The notes beneath the pieces were generated by a model that saw only the letters and a list, made by a program, of their open reading frames with translations, made no database searches and was not told the DNA's origin. This document shows positions 18,755 through 28,210 of a stretch of DNA of 64,000 nucleotides, one piece after another. Made by a program: the position numbers and the translations under genes. Positions within the stretch are counted from its first letter, which is position 1. Every line of letters begins with the position of its first letter. This stretch comes from Fragilariopsis cylindrus CCMP1102 (Eukaryota; Bacillariophyta; Bacillariophyceae; Bacillariales; Bacillariaceae): NCBI GenBank assembly GCA_900095095.1, contig FMBT01000311.1, forward strand, positions 1-64,000, written 5' to 3'.

Positions 18755-20947
18755 ATGATGACTAATCGTGTAGTAATGGCATTGTCGATGCGGAGAGCAA
18801 CGACAATGATAAATCCTTCCTCATCATCAATATCGCACTTATCGAGAGCACTCAAAGAAGGAAGGAATAGCAGAAGCAGCTACTACTACATTTGTCACCT
18901 ACGAACTTTTCAACCTTTGTCCGCCGGCGTCGAGACTTTGACTACAAAAAATAAAAGCCATTTCAGTAACAGCAATCCCGACAACACCGTCACTTATTTC
19001 TCGTGCTCATCGTCTACAAAGAAGAGGTATTTCGGCAGCGACAGCGGAAGTGGTTTGTCGTCACAAAAGAACATTCAACGACTCAAGAAGTTAAGGAAGG
19101 ATCTCGAGATGTGGTCGAGAAGATCGACACGTGACGCACCGGACAGAGCTACACCTATTCTACAGCAATTTTTCCAAGAGTTCTATGATGAAGTAAATGC
19201 TCGCGATTGCCACCAAGTAATCAGCGCTTGGAATAAGACCAGAAATAGGAAAGACGCTCCTAAACAAGCGTTCGTTATATTGGAACAGATGATAGACGTA
19301 TACGATAAGCATGGTAACGATTCTGTTAGACCTACAGGAGCCACGTATAATTTTGTCATCGATACATTCGCACAAAAAGGAGACATTGAAAATGCATGTA
19401 TGGTATTCGACATGCAAGTCAGCGATTTCGAAATGAGACAGAACGTCAAGGCGAAACCGAACCTAAGTACCTTTGGTAATTTGATTTACGCTTGTTCAAA
19501 ATCGAGAGAAAAAAATGCAGCTGAAATATCGAAAGGAATATTGGCAAGAATTATTGACTGGCACGAAAAGGGAAAACTGAAGGAAGGACCAAACATGAGG
19601 ATTCTAATAACCGTCATGAATGCATGCGCAAGAAACGGGGATGTTGAAGGAGCCACTTCGATTCTACAAATGATGGAAAATAGTGTATATACAGTACCAT
19701 ATATACGAGCGTATAGTATTCTTATCAATGCATGGTCCAAATCTAAGAAGGATGATTCGCCGGCGCAGGCAAGGAGTATACTGCAGGAATTGATCGATAT
19801 GCATTTTAATGGATACATTGAAGAAGGGCCCGATGTAATCGCCTACACTTCTGTTATAGATACTTATGCTGCGCGAGGGGATGTTGAAGGTGCATGCGAT
19901 GTACTAGAGATAATGGAAGCTGATTTCGAATCAGGCAACACGGATGCAAAACCAAATACACACACTTACAGTTCTCTCATCCATGCATGGTCCAAATCTA
20001 GGAAGGCTGATTCACCGGCACAGGCAAGGAGTATACTACAGAAATTGATCAACATGTATTCTGGTGGATACCTTAACGAAGGGCCAGATTTAATCGCATA
20101 CTCTGATGTAATGAATGCTTATGCATCACTGGGAGATCCTCAAGGTGCAAGTGATATACTAAAGATGATGGAAGATGCTTTTAATTCAGGTAATAGCGCA
20201 GCAAAACCGGACATGCGGGCCTACAGTACCCTCATCCATGCATGGGCCAAGTCTGGACGAGATCATGCACCACAGGAAGCGAAGAATCTGTTGGATAAGA
20301 TAATTAATTTACATTCAAAAGGAGATCTAGAAGAAGCACCAAGCTTAATCTCCTACAATTCTGTGATAGATGCTTATGCATCACGGGGAGATATTGATGG
20401 AGCAACGGGTGTACTAGAAATGATTGAGGCCGATTTCGAATCAGGTAACATGGATGCAAAGCCAACTATATGGACATACACCATAATCATGAAAGCGTGG
20501 TCCAAGTCTCGACGAGATGATGCCCCTTGTAAAGCGACGAATCTCTTGAATAAAATAAATGACTTATATTCGAAAGGAAATATTGAAGAAGGACCAAACA
20601 CGATCACATATAATGCTGTGATGGATGCTTATGCAAACAAGGGTGATGTCCAAGGTGCTAGCGACGTATATGAGACAATGAAGAATGATTTCAAGTCTGG
20701 TGATAGAAATGCAGAAGTACAAACCTACAATATTCTCATCAAAGCATGGGGCAGGTCAATCAAGAAAAATGCACCAGAGGAAGTGGAAAAGATTCTACAG
20801 GAAATTAACGATCAGCATGCGTCTGGTAACCTTCAAGAAGGACCTACCAAAAGAACTTACTCATCCATGATAAATTGTTTGCAAAAGTTTAAAGGGATGG
20901 AAAAACGCGTAGAAGAATTAAAGAACTTACGGAAATCATGCAAATAG
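18755..20947 (+). CDS. Pentatricopeptide repeat (PPR) protein, probably mitochondrial
   Basis: 730 residues from the first ATG. Residues 1-55 are rich in Arg, Ser and Met with almost no acids (MMTNRVVMALSMRRATTM), as in mitochondrial presequences. From about residue 145 to the end run some 13-14 helical repeats. They alternate in a super-repeat of about 82 residues: one module KP..TY..LI.AWSKS...D.P..A..IL..I...Y..G...EGP, and one module ..Y..V.DAYASRGD..GA..VLE.ME.DF.SGN..A. PPR proteins bind organellar RNA base by base and help process, stabilise or translate it; this role is inferred from the family. No catalytic DYW or SMR domain follows. Confidence 0.9.
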   Translation: MMTNRVVMALSMRRATTMINPSSSSISHLSRALKEGRNSRSSYYYICHLRTFQPLSAGVETLTTKNKSHFSNSNPDNTVTYFSCSSSTKKRYFGSDSGSGLSSQKNIQRLKKLRKDLEMWSRRSTRDAPDRATPILQQFFQEFYDEVNARDCHQVISAWNKTRNRKDAPKQAFVILEQMIDVYDKHGNDSVRPTGATYNFVIDTFAQKGDIENACMVFDMQVSDFEMRQNVKAKPNLSTFGNLIYACSKSREKNAAEISKGILARIIDWHEKGKLKEGPNMRILITVMNACARNGDVEGATSILQMMENSVYTVPYIRAYSILINAWSKSKKDDSPAQARSILQELIDMHFNGYIEEGPDVIAYTSVIDTYAARGDVEGACDVLEIMEADFESGNTDAKPNTHTYSSLIHAWSKSRKADSPAQARSILQKLINMYSGGYLNEGPDLIAYSDVMNAYASLGDPQGASDILKMMEDAFNSGNSAAKPDMRAYSTLIHAWAKSGRDHAPQEAKNLLDKIINLHSKGDLEEAPSLISYNSVIDAYASRGDIDGATGVLEMIEADFESGNMDAKPTIWTYTIIMKAWSKSRRDDAPCKATNLLNKINDLYSKGNIEEGPNTITYNAVMDAYANKGDVQGASDVYETMKNDFKSGDRNAEVQTYNILIKAWGRSIKKNAPEEVEKILQEINDQHASGNLQEGPTKRTYSSMINCLQKFKGMEKRVEELKNLRKSCK

Positions 20948-21206
20948 GAGAACTAAGTGTGTTGGCATATAAGAATAGTATGTATTTGTACTACAAAACT
21001 AATCGTGAATAGCAACAGGTCCTAAAGATTATAGATGGTGATAAATGTACTTGCTATCTATATATCTATAGTAAAGTGCCACTCACATCTTGAATGAATT
21101 TTTTTTGTTCCCATTTTTTACATGTATCGACACGTATATGTGCCTACTTCCTTGTTCATCAGTGATCGGACGCTTCTCCCCTTCCCTACAACAAAACTTA
21201 TTGTTT
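20948..21206. other. Short spacer between convergent genes
   Basis: 259 bp holding the 3' ends of the PPR gene and the following minus-strand gene. Nothing else was recognised. Confidence 0.5.
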
Positions 21207-23450
21207 CTATACGTGTTGCTTCAATGTAAAGTCTGATTCTCCAACAACTGATGTATTCGAATAGTCTGCCATGTAGTCTACGATTCCCTGAACGTATTGA
21301 CTGGTATTGGATACAAAAAATACTGTACTTTGGCCATTAGTGGTTGTCGGTGATGGTGGTAGAATATCCCATCCAACTTCATTGATGCTGCCGTCGGAAA
21401 TATTACCATTGGCCACAGCAGCGGATGCGTTCAGGAACCGTCCCAACGTATCAGGTGTAGGATTAGAAACTAAAATACACGCTGGAAGTAAAGACAGATT
21501 GAATTTTGCTGCTCCGCCTGATGAAGAAGAATCTCCTTTGGATAATGAGTTCATCGGTTCAAATAAATGCTTGAGTACCATAAAGGATGTTGTAGTTATG
21601 GTACGGTACTGGAATTTTGATTTTCGATTAACTGGTGGAGGCGACAATGTCATCGTGGCATGTGGCGAGGTAGTTGAACCTGTATGACTTTCATGACTGA
21701 TATTACTACTACCGTTGCTATTACTTCTACTGCTTCTGCTTTCTGTATCGTTATCATCATTATTTTTATTCTCTTTCTCGACAATTGTTTCATCAGCAAA
21801 AGTTCCTTCAGAGGATGTGGAAGCTTCTGTTTCAGAATCATCACCAATACTCATCCTTCGAATATTGCGTGACTCATTGGCGTTGTCGTTGTCGTTGTCA
21901 TTCATATCGTGACTATGGGAGATCGAATCTTGAGGATGGTGAGCCATTGCTTCCTCATTGCTATTTACTTCTTCTTCGTCTTCTTTCCTAAGAAAATCTT
22001 CTTCATCTTCAGTTGAAAGTGTGTACGACGATGAAGTCATTCTCCATAACATATTCACATCTTGTTCGTGTAAGTCTCCAATTCTTGTTTTGTAAATAAT
22101 TTTGAATTCTTCAAGTTGTGGTCGTGTTGTATTATTACCATCTCCAATACTAGTAGATCGAGATAATCGAGTACTGCTTTTGCTTTTGCCTTCGCTTTCA
22201 TTATCGTTGTTACTGATAGAAAATAAATCTAATATTGTATACAATACATTAATTTTACTCTTTTCACTGTATACACAAAATTCAGTATATAAATCATCAC
22301 ATTTCAATAGACGTTGTTGTTGTGGTTGTTGTGCCGACGTGTTCACTTTGGTTACAATTTTAGATGAAGTTGCTGACATAGGAAGATGACCGGTACCATC
22401 ATTTGGTGGTGCAATTGTTAACATTAATACATTTGTTTTACATAATAATAATATACCTCTTTGTAGTAAATTCATCCATTGCCATGATTTGATTGTACCA
22501 ATGATTTTGAATTGATATTTGTTAATATCTCGTAATTGGAAAAATCGATATGTACTTGCACGATCAATTATATCATGATAATTTATTAATGATCCTAAAC
22601 ACAACCGTACATTAATTTCTTCACATGCATTACATAATTCAGCAAATCGACATACATTGTTTTCGATCCATGTTGTTCCCTCTGTTAATAGTTCAATGAT
22701 ATGGCGTGTTGTTCGAGATGACCATGCCTCCTTTGTTAGTATACGATTATTGTTGTTGTTGTTGTTAGTGGTCTTAGTAGTAATAATAGTAGTAGGAGGA
22801 GTAGGTTTCTTCTTCGTAGCTGCTGCTGATAGATCTTTCTTGCTATCATCTACTGCTGTGCTATTACTAGCACTATTACTAGCATATGTATCATCTAGAC
22901 TATTATCTTCTGTCGTCTTTTTGTCTACATAAATGACACCACCTCCACTACGTAGAAGTACACGGAAGTGTTTACAACGTGACTTGATAAGTTTACCTTG
23001 TATGCTAGGTACATAAACTCGTTCATTTTTCTCACAATGTATAATAAATTCATGATTGCCTGTAGAATCACCATTGAGTAGTGATGATAAATCATCGTCA
23101 TCGTCATTATCACTATCATCGCTGTCATGATGATCTTCAATAACAGCAGGTAAAAAACCATTTGGTAAAGTAACTTCACTCATAACAGAACGAGCAGAAC
23201 TTCGACCACCCTTATTATTATATTTATCTTTGGTAGTAGTAATCTTCATACTAGACTGCTGTTGCTGTAATCGATCAGGACTTCTATAGATAGATACGAT
23301 AGATAGATCATCTTGATCTTGATGATCAGAACTTGAAGTGATAGTAATATTATCCCTTGATTGTTTTTGTTTCTGAGTACTAGTGCTGTTGCTACTGCTG
23401 CTGCTGTGAGAAACTCCTACTGCACGGAAGCCACTAAGAAAGTTCACCAT
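21207..23450 (-). CDS. Unknown protein with a possible BTB-like segment
   Basis: 747 residues, single exon, no signal peptide and no membrane segment. The ordered part is about residues 130-400. It begins EFIIHCEKNERVYVPSI, then SRCKHFRVLL, then after a Thr/Asn-rich insertion HIIELLTEGTTWIENNVCRF and RLCLGSLINYHDIIDRAS. That succession vaguely recalls a BTB/POZ fold (strand, helix, then a C-terminal helical pair), but I would not rely on it. Ser, Asn, Asp and Glu-rich linkers make up the rest, and the last 120 residues are again ordered (SLLPACILVSNPTPDTLGRFLN). The gene is divergent from the next gene across 521 bp. Confidence 0.6.
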   Translation of the reverse strand: MVNFLSGFRAVGVSHSSSSSNSTSTQKQKQSRDNITITSSSDHQDQDDLSIVSIYRSPDRLQQQQSSMKITTTKDKYNNKGGRSSARSVMSEVTLPNGFLPAVIEDHHDSDDSDNDDDDDLSSLLNGDSTGNHEFIIHCEKNERVYVPSIQGKLIKSRCKHFRVLLRSGGGVIYVDKKTTEDNSLDDTYASNSASNSTAVDDSKKDLSAAATKKKPTPPTTIITTKTTNNNNNNNRILTKEAWSSRTTRHIIELLTEGTTWIENNVCRFAELCNACEEINVRLCLGSLINYHDIIDRASTYRFFQLRDINKYQFKIIGTIKSWQWMNLLQRGILLLCKTNVLMLTIAPPNDGTGHLPMSATSSKIVTKVNTSAQQPQQQRLLKCDDLYTEFCVYSEKSKINVLYTILDLFSISNNDNESEGKSKSSTRLSRSTSIGDGNNTTRPQLEEFKIIYKTRIGDLHEQDVNMLWRMTSSSYTLSTEDEEDFLRKEDEEEVNSNEEAMAHHPQDSISHSHDMNDNDNDNANESRNIRRMSIGDDSETEASTSSEGTFADETIVEKENKNNDDNDTESRSSRSNSNGSSNISHESHTGSTTSPHATMTLSPPPVNRKSKFQYRTITTTSFMVLKHLFEPMNSLSKGDSSSSGGAAKFNLSLLPACILVSNPTPDTLGRFLNASAAVANGNISDGSINEVGWDILPPSPTTTNGQSTVFFVSNTSQYVQGIVDYMADYSNTSVVGESDFTLKQHV

Positions 23451-23971
23451 CGTGAGTTATCTGCTGTTTATCTTTTTCTTTTACGACAAACAAAAATGAG
23501 GGGATTTGTAAGTCTAAAACCCTTTGCTTTTTTATTTTTCAATACAACAGAAAGTAGATCACTGCCGGTAGTACTAAATATCGGATGGCAGACGTTGAGT
23601 TTTCGAAATTCCATTCGACAAATAAATTATTTAAAGCATACAGTACGGGTAATCAAATCGTGTAGAGCTTTAGTCGTGAAAAAAAAATTGAGTCAAAATA
23701 ACTTACTCGTATCTGTGACTGGAATTCTTCTCGTGTTCGCGTTTTTTGTTTACCGGTAAAAAAAACAAATCTTTTTCCTTCTCAATAATTCATTCTGTTA
23801 TGTTGACTTAGTATCAAGCCTTACTGAACAGTAAAGAACAGCTATAGTAAAACTTAACATAGGAATTAATTGATGACCATACAGTACTGCGAATCAAACA
23901 ATCGTACCTGCATTGATTGTTTATTCTTTATTTTAATATAAAGTTGATACTACGAGAGAGAAAAAAGAAGG
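23451..23971. promoter_or_regulatory. Divergent promoter spacer
   Basis: 521 bp between head-to-head genes, therefore containing both promoters. It is AT-rich and holds no other recognised element. Confidence 0.5.
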
Positions 23972-25777
23972 ATGGTGTATCGGATATGGAATTTCTCCCT
24001 TGTGTTGGTTGCAATTGTGATAGCGATTGCATCATCGTCGTCGACGTTATTGATAGGGATAGCACAAGCGCAAGCACAGCAATATAATACTGATCATGGC
24101 AGTAGTGGCAGTAGCCGTAGTGGCAGTATTAGTGGCCGTAGTGGCAGTAGTATTAGTGGCAGCAGCAGCAGCAGTAGTATGATATATTATGATCTGCCAT
24201 CATTTTTACTATCACTTAATGTTGAACGAAAAGAAAGTGATAACAATGATAATAATAATGGACAACTTATGATTGCATTTCAAGATGTATTAAAAAATAA
24301 AATACAATATCATATTGAAGAATTTTTTGGAAATAAATTTTTGGTAAATAGTATTGGGATCATACCAAGTTCTATTGAAGTTGATTTAGAAGAATCATCA
24401 TTGGTATGGAAAGAATTATCAACAACAACAAACGGCAGTAGCGAAGAAGAAGCAATTATATTTTCAAAGAATTATGAAATACGTGGAACATTTTCAAGTA
24501 AAATAAAGATTGAATTAGTCGAAGTAGAACCGCTCAGCATATCAGCTACTACCACAAATGAAGAAACAATACCGACGTCGAAACAACCATCATCAGTATT
24601 TCTTACACAATCATTAATGAATTTATTCTTTCTAGAGGCATTCCAACCACAACAACAATATGATTTACTACATTCATTTATGGCTTCATCTTTATTACAA
24701 GATATTAGTAATGTCAATATAACAGTATTAGAGGATGGATTCGTTTATCATAACAACAATGGTAATGATGAAGGTGGTGGAAGAGGAGGAGGAATCTTTC
24801 AGACTGATTATGATGATGACTTTTCTAGTCATGCAGTGTCTAATAATAGTAATAATAATAATTACAGTAGTATGATGACTCCTATTATGATTGTGGGTCT
24901 TACATTTGTAACTCTTTTTTTCACTGCAATCTTTGTTATGTGGTTTTATTTATGTATTTTGATTATGAACAACAACAAAAACAATAACAACTATGGTACT
25001 ATTACTAGATCCCTATTACAACTGTTTTCGAATAAGTTATCAAACAAAAATAATGATTGTTCTTCTTCATCATCTGTAACGGATACAAATAATACCAATA
25101 ATTCGTCGTCATCTTCGTCATCTTCATCAACATCTTCTGATTTAATTGACGAAGAATCATCATTATCATCCGACCGTTATTTAGATGCTTGGGCTAGTTC
25201 CCTTACAAGCATTCCATCATTACGGAATACTAATGATCCTACCACTACTACTACTACTACTAGTAGTAGTAGTAATAATACAACGAAAAAGAATATGAAC
25301 AAGAAGAAGTTGAAGAAAAAGAAACGAGGACAACCAATTGTCCGACAAGCATATTTTAGACCAGGTCATGAACATTCTTCATCGTTGGGTTGTATCGTAG
25401 AGGCGGATAGTGAAAGTTGCTCATCTAGTCTACGAACAACCGATAGTAGTAAGAAGAAGAGCAAGAAGAATAGGCATATTGTAAATAATAACAATACACG
25501 CAACTGTAATAGCTATAGAGTATCATCTTCTTTGATGCTACCAGAAGAAGACGAAATAGAAGAAGAAGAAGACCTTTCGAATGGAATAGAAAGTAAAAAC
25601 GAAGCAGACGAAACGGCGGTAACAACAAGCTCCCCTTTTCTATTACCAACGATGCAGCATTATGATGAAAAACAACTAGTAGAAGACGTTTCATTATCCG
25701 ATATTACGTGTACAACTACTATGTCCTGGGACGAGGAAACAGGAGCATGTCGTCAACATCAATACTGTGACATATAA
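23972..25777 (+). CDS. Single-pass type I membrane protein, unknown function
   Basis: 601 residues. Signal peptide at about 1-33 (cleavage near AQAQAQQ). A Ser/Gly-rich linker leads to an ordered lumenal or extracellular domain (about 70-260) containing LMIAFQDVLKNKIQYHIEEFF and LMNLFFLEAFQPQQQYDLL. One transmembrane helix lies at about 301-327 (IMIVGLTFVTLFFTAIFVMWFY). The cytosolic tail is Ser/Thr/Asn-rich with a Lys block (KKKLKKKKRGQ) and the motif SSDRYLDAW. The same order (signal, ecto domain, one helix, low-complexity tail with SDRYL) recurs in the 1457-residue product at 52797-57170, so the two may belong to one family. Confidence 0.75.
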   Translation: MVYRIWNFSLVLVAIVIAIASSSSTLLIGIAQAQAQQYNTDHGSSGSSRSGSISGRSGSSISGSSSSSSMIYYDLPSFLLSLNVERKESDNNDNNNGQLMIAFQDVLKNKIQYHIEEFFGNKFLVNSIGIIPSSIEVDLEESSLVWKELSTTTNGSSEEEAIIFSKNYEIRGTFSSKIKIELVEVEPLSISATTTNEETIPTSKQPSSVFLTQSLMNLFFLEAFQPQQQYDLLHSFMASSLLQDISNVNITVLEDGFVYHNNNGNDEGGGRGGGIFQTDYDDDFSSHAVSNNSNNNNYSSMMTPIMIVGLTFVTLFFTAIFVMWFYLCILIMNNNKNNNNYGTITRSLLQLFSNKLSNKNNDCSSSSSVTDTNNTNNSSSSSSSSSTSSDLIDEESSLSSDRYLDAWASSLTSIPSLRNTNDPTTTTTTTSSSSNNTTKKNMNKKKLKKKKRGQPIVRQAYFRPGHEHSSSLGCIVEADSESCSSSLRTTDSSKKKSKKNRHIVNNNNTRNCNSYRVSSSLMLPEEDEIEEEEDLSNGIESKNEADETAVTTSSPFLLPTMQHYDEKQLVEDVSLSDITCTTTMSWDEETGACRQHQYCDI

Positions 25778-28210
25778 TGAATGAATGGTTATAGTATTAA
25801 TTTTATGTTTTCCTGTTATTTTGGCAGAGATTTCGCAGAAGTAAAAAGAGATAGGAGGAATGCCTTTTTATCTAAATCTTGGTCGGGAGACCTTCCGATA
25901 TACGTAGAAGGTAATTGTATCCATATGAGGATGAACAATATCCAGAATTTAGAGATGTTAGTATATTACTTTATATTATAGAATATAATCCTAGTAATAA
26001 ATTAATTAAGTGTTTTTAAATAAAACCTGAGACTTCCATGTTTCTATTTTCTTTGAATGAAGCGAATGAATCAACCACCTCAGACCTACAGGCAAAACAC
26101 TTTAACTTTACTCGTTTTTGAACACACTTTAACTTTTTCATGTTCTGTGGTACTTGCTACCTGCACCACTCCACTTTCTGGCATTCGAAACCATCCTAGC
26201 ATGTATTAAGTCCCAATCAGATGGTATATTCTGAGCTTAATATACATTGGGTGGATACCTAGACCGAATTTTGAGGCGCTAGGTATGTGTTCTTCACACT
26301 TGAAGGTGTTAAAGGTTGGTGTGATACAGCCTAGGACATGGGAAATGGCCCATTTGGTGGTGGTGGGGGGGGGGGGGGGGGTTTGTGACCTAGCACACTC
26401 AAAGGAATAAATTATCCCAAATTAAGCGTATGGGGTTGACCATATACACCTAGGGCAATATAAACTTGGCAAGCTATGGGCAGGACTATGCTGATGTCGG
26501 CGCTAAAGTGAGAAGACCTGTTTGGGGTCTAAATGACCCTTTTGGGGGCTTAGCACACCCTGACACCTTTCTAACCTCCCTACAGCCCTAAGCAATAGTT
26601 GGACCTTGTACCCATAGGTATCACGTTGAGCTCCATATAATCTTTCAATGTTATTAGGTCTGTATTGATGGTGCATCACTGCCTTGATTACACGCGCACT
26701 TGGCACTTAAAGAAATTGAGTATTCTTAAAGGGGTGGGTTATGACCCATGACACCCCAAATACATGTATGGTTACCTGAAGCAATGATAGAATCCAAAAC
26801 CTTTATGAGTTAGGTTGATGCCTAGCTATTTTATCTGGGACTCAGCATACCTGGTATGGACGCTGTAGAATCTCAAATATCTTTGCAACTTCTGCATTTT
26901 GGGCTATTTTATGTCTATTCTATTGTTCCCCACCCAAACCCCACCACCAATATGGCAAATATTCCAAGTATTGTGGTGTATTTTGACCATACGCATATAT
27001 GGAAGGTATCTGGGTGTTCAAACCAGCCTAATTCTGAATGATACTTTTGAGCATGGAAATATGACATGTTGACCAAAATGCAATGTTTGTGTTCTGAAGG
27101 CAAGAATAAGGCAAGTATGAGGGATCATGACCCTTGGTTCATCACCTAAGGGTACAAGATGGATGACTGGATGGTATTTTGGTGCACCATACTGGTTCTA
27201 TAACCTAAAGAGAAGTTGTTTGATATTCCAATAACCAAACTCCACTGAAGAATTTGTGAGATGAAAATGATACCAATTAGAATTACTTTGGTCAAGTTAG
27301 GAGGGAAACAAAATGTGTTAGTATACTATGCAGATGTTTTTCCACAGGTCCCATCTGGTGTTGTCCTCTGTGACAATTTCAAATGAGATATTTTGTTGTT
27401 CATTTTATTTGTTGTTTGTGTGCCTGCCATAGCAGCAATCACATGGACAGAAAAGTAGTAGGAGGCACACAGAATGTTCCAGTATACTATGTGGATGTTA
27501 GTGCACCCAGCCTATCTGGTATTGTTGTCTGCAATCCTTTCAAATGAGATATTTTGTGTTCATTTCTGATCAAAAAACAGGTTGTTGTTTTTGCGTGCCT
27601 GCCAAAAAATAGAAATGAATTTTATTCCCCAACCACAGGAATAGAAAAGTTGTCTGAGACAAACACAATGTTCTAGTACACTATGTGGATAATATTGCAC
27701 CCTGCCCATTTGGTATTGACCTCTGCCACCCTTTCAAATGGTATTAACAATATTTTTGTACAAAATATTTTGTCCCCAAATACAAATTTTTGTGTCCCCA
27801 AATACATTTTATTTTCGGGGCCCCCTTTATGCTATTTTTTTGGGGGATTATTAATTATTACCAGTTATTACCAGTTACACTTTTAGGGATTAAAAATATA
27901 GTTAAAGAAGAAAATATGACAACGTTACGAGGAATGAGACAGACGTCCCAAAATTGAATTATTAATTTGAAGAAAGTACTGCCTAGTATGCTACTGCTCA
28001 AACATGGTTGTACATTTTTTTTTGTTCTGTTTGGTTCTGAGTTTTGCGTATGCAGTTGGTAATGGATAAGACAGATATTTTGTTTATTATTTTATGTCTG
28101 CATATTATTTATATTTATATATTTGGATTATTTATTATTTACTTCTTTTAGTTTAACGTACATTGCACGTATCGTATCGTCACGTATTTTATTAATTTAA
28201 CGTACGTACT
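25778..28210. other. 2.4 kb non-coding island with degenerate tandem repeats
   Basis: No gene was recognised. The composition from about 26040 differs from neighbouring spacers: more G/C and T-rich words such as TGACCC, and little of the (CAT)n-like simple sequence of local genes. It holds a run of 17 G at 26365-26381 and, from about 27318, three imperfect tandem copies of a unit of 160-195 bp. The words CCCCAAATAC and TTTTGTGTCC recur near 27776-27806. It may be the remains of an old mobile element, but no coding remnant identifies it. Confidence 0.5.
27318..27740. repeat. Three imperfect tandem repeats
   Basis: Unit starts are near 27321, 27482 and 27676 (spacings 161 and 194). Shared words, in order, are GTATACTATG, then CC.ATCTGGTATTG, then CTTTCAAATGAGATATTTTG, then GTGCCTGCC. 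The third unit is incomplete. Confidence 0.75.
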
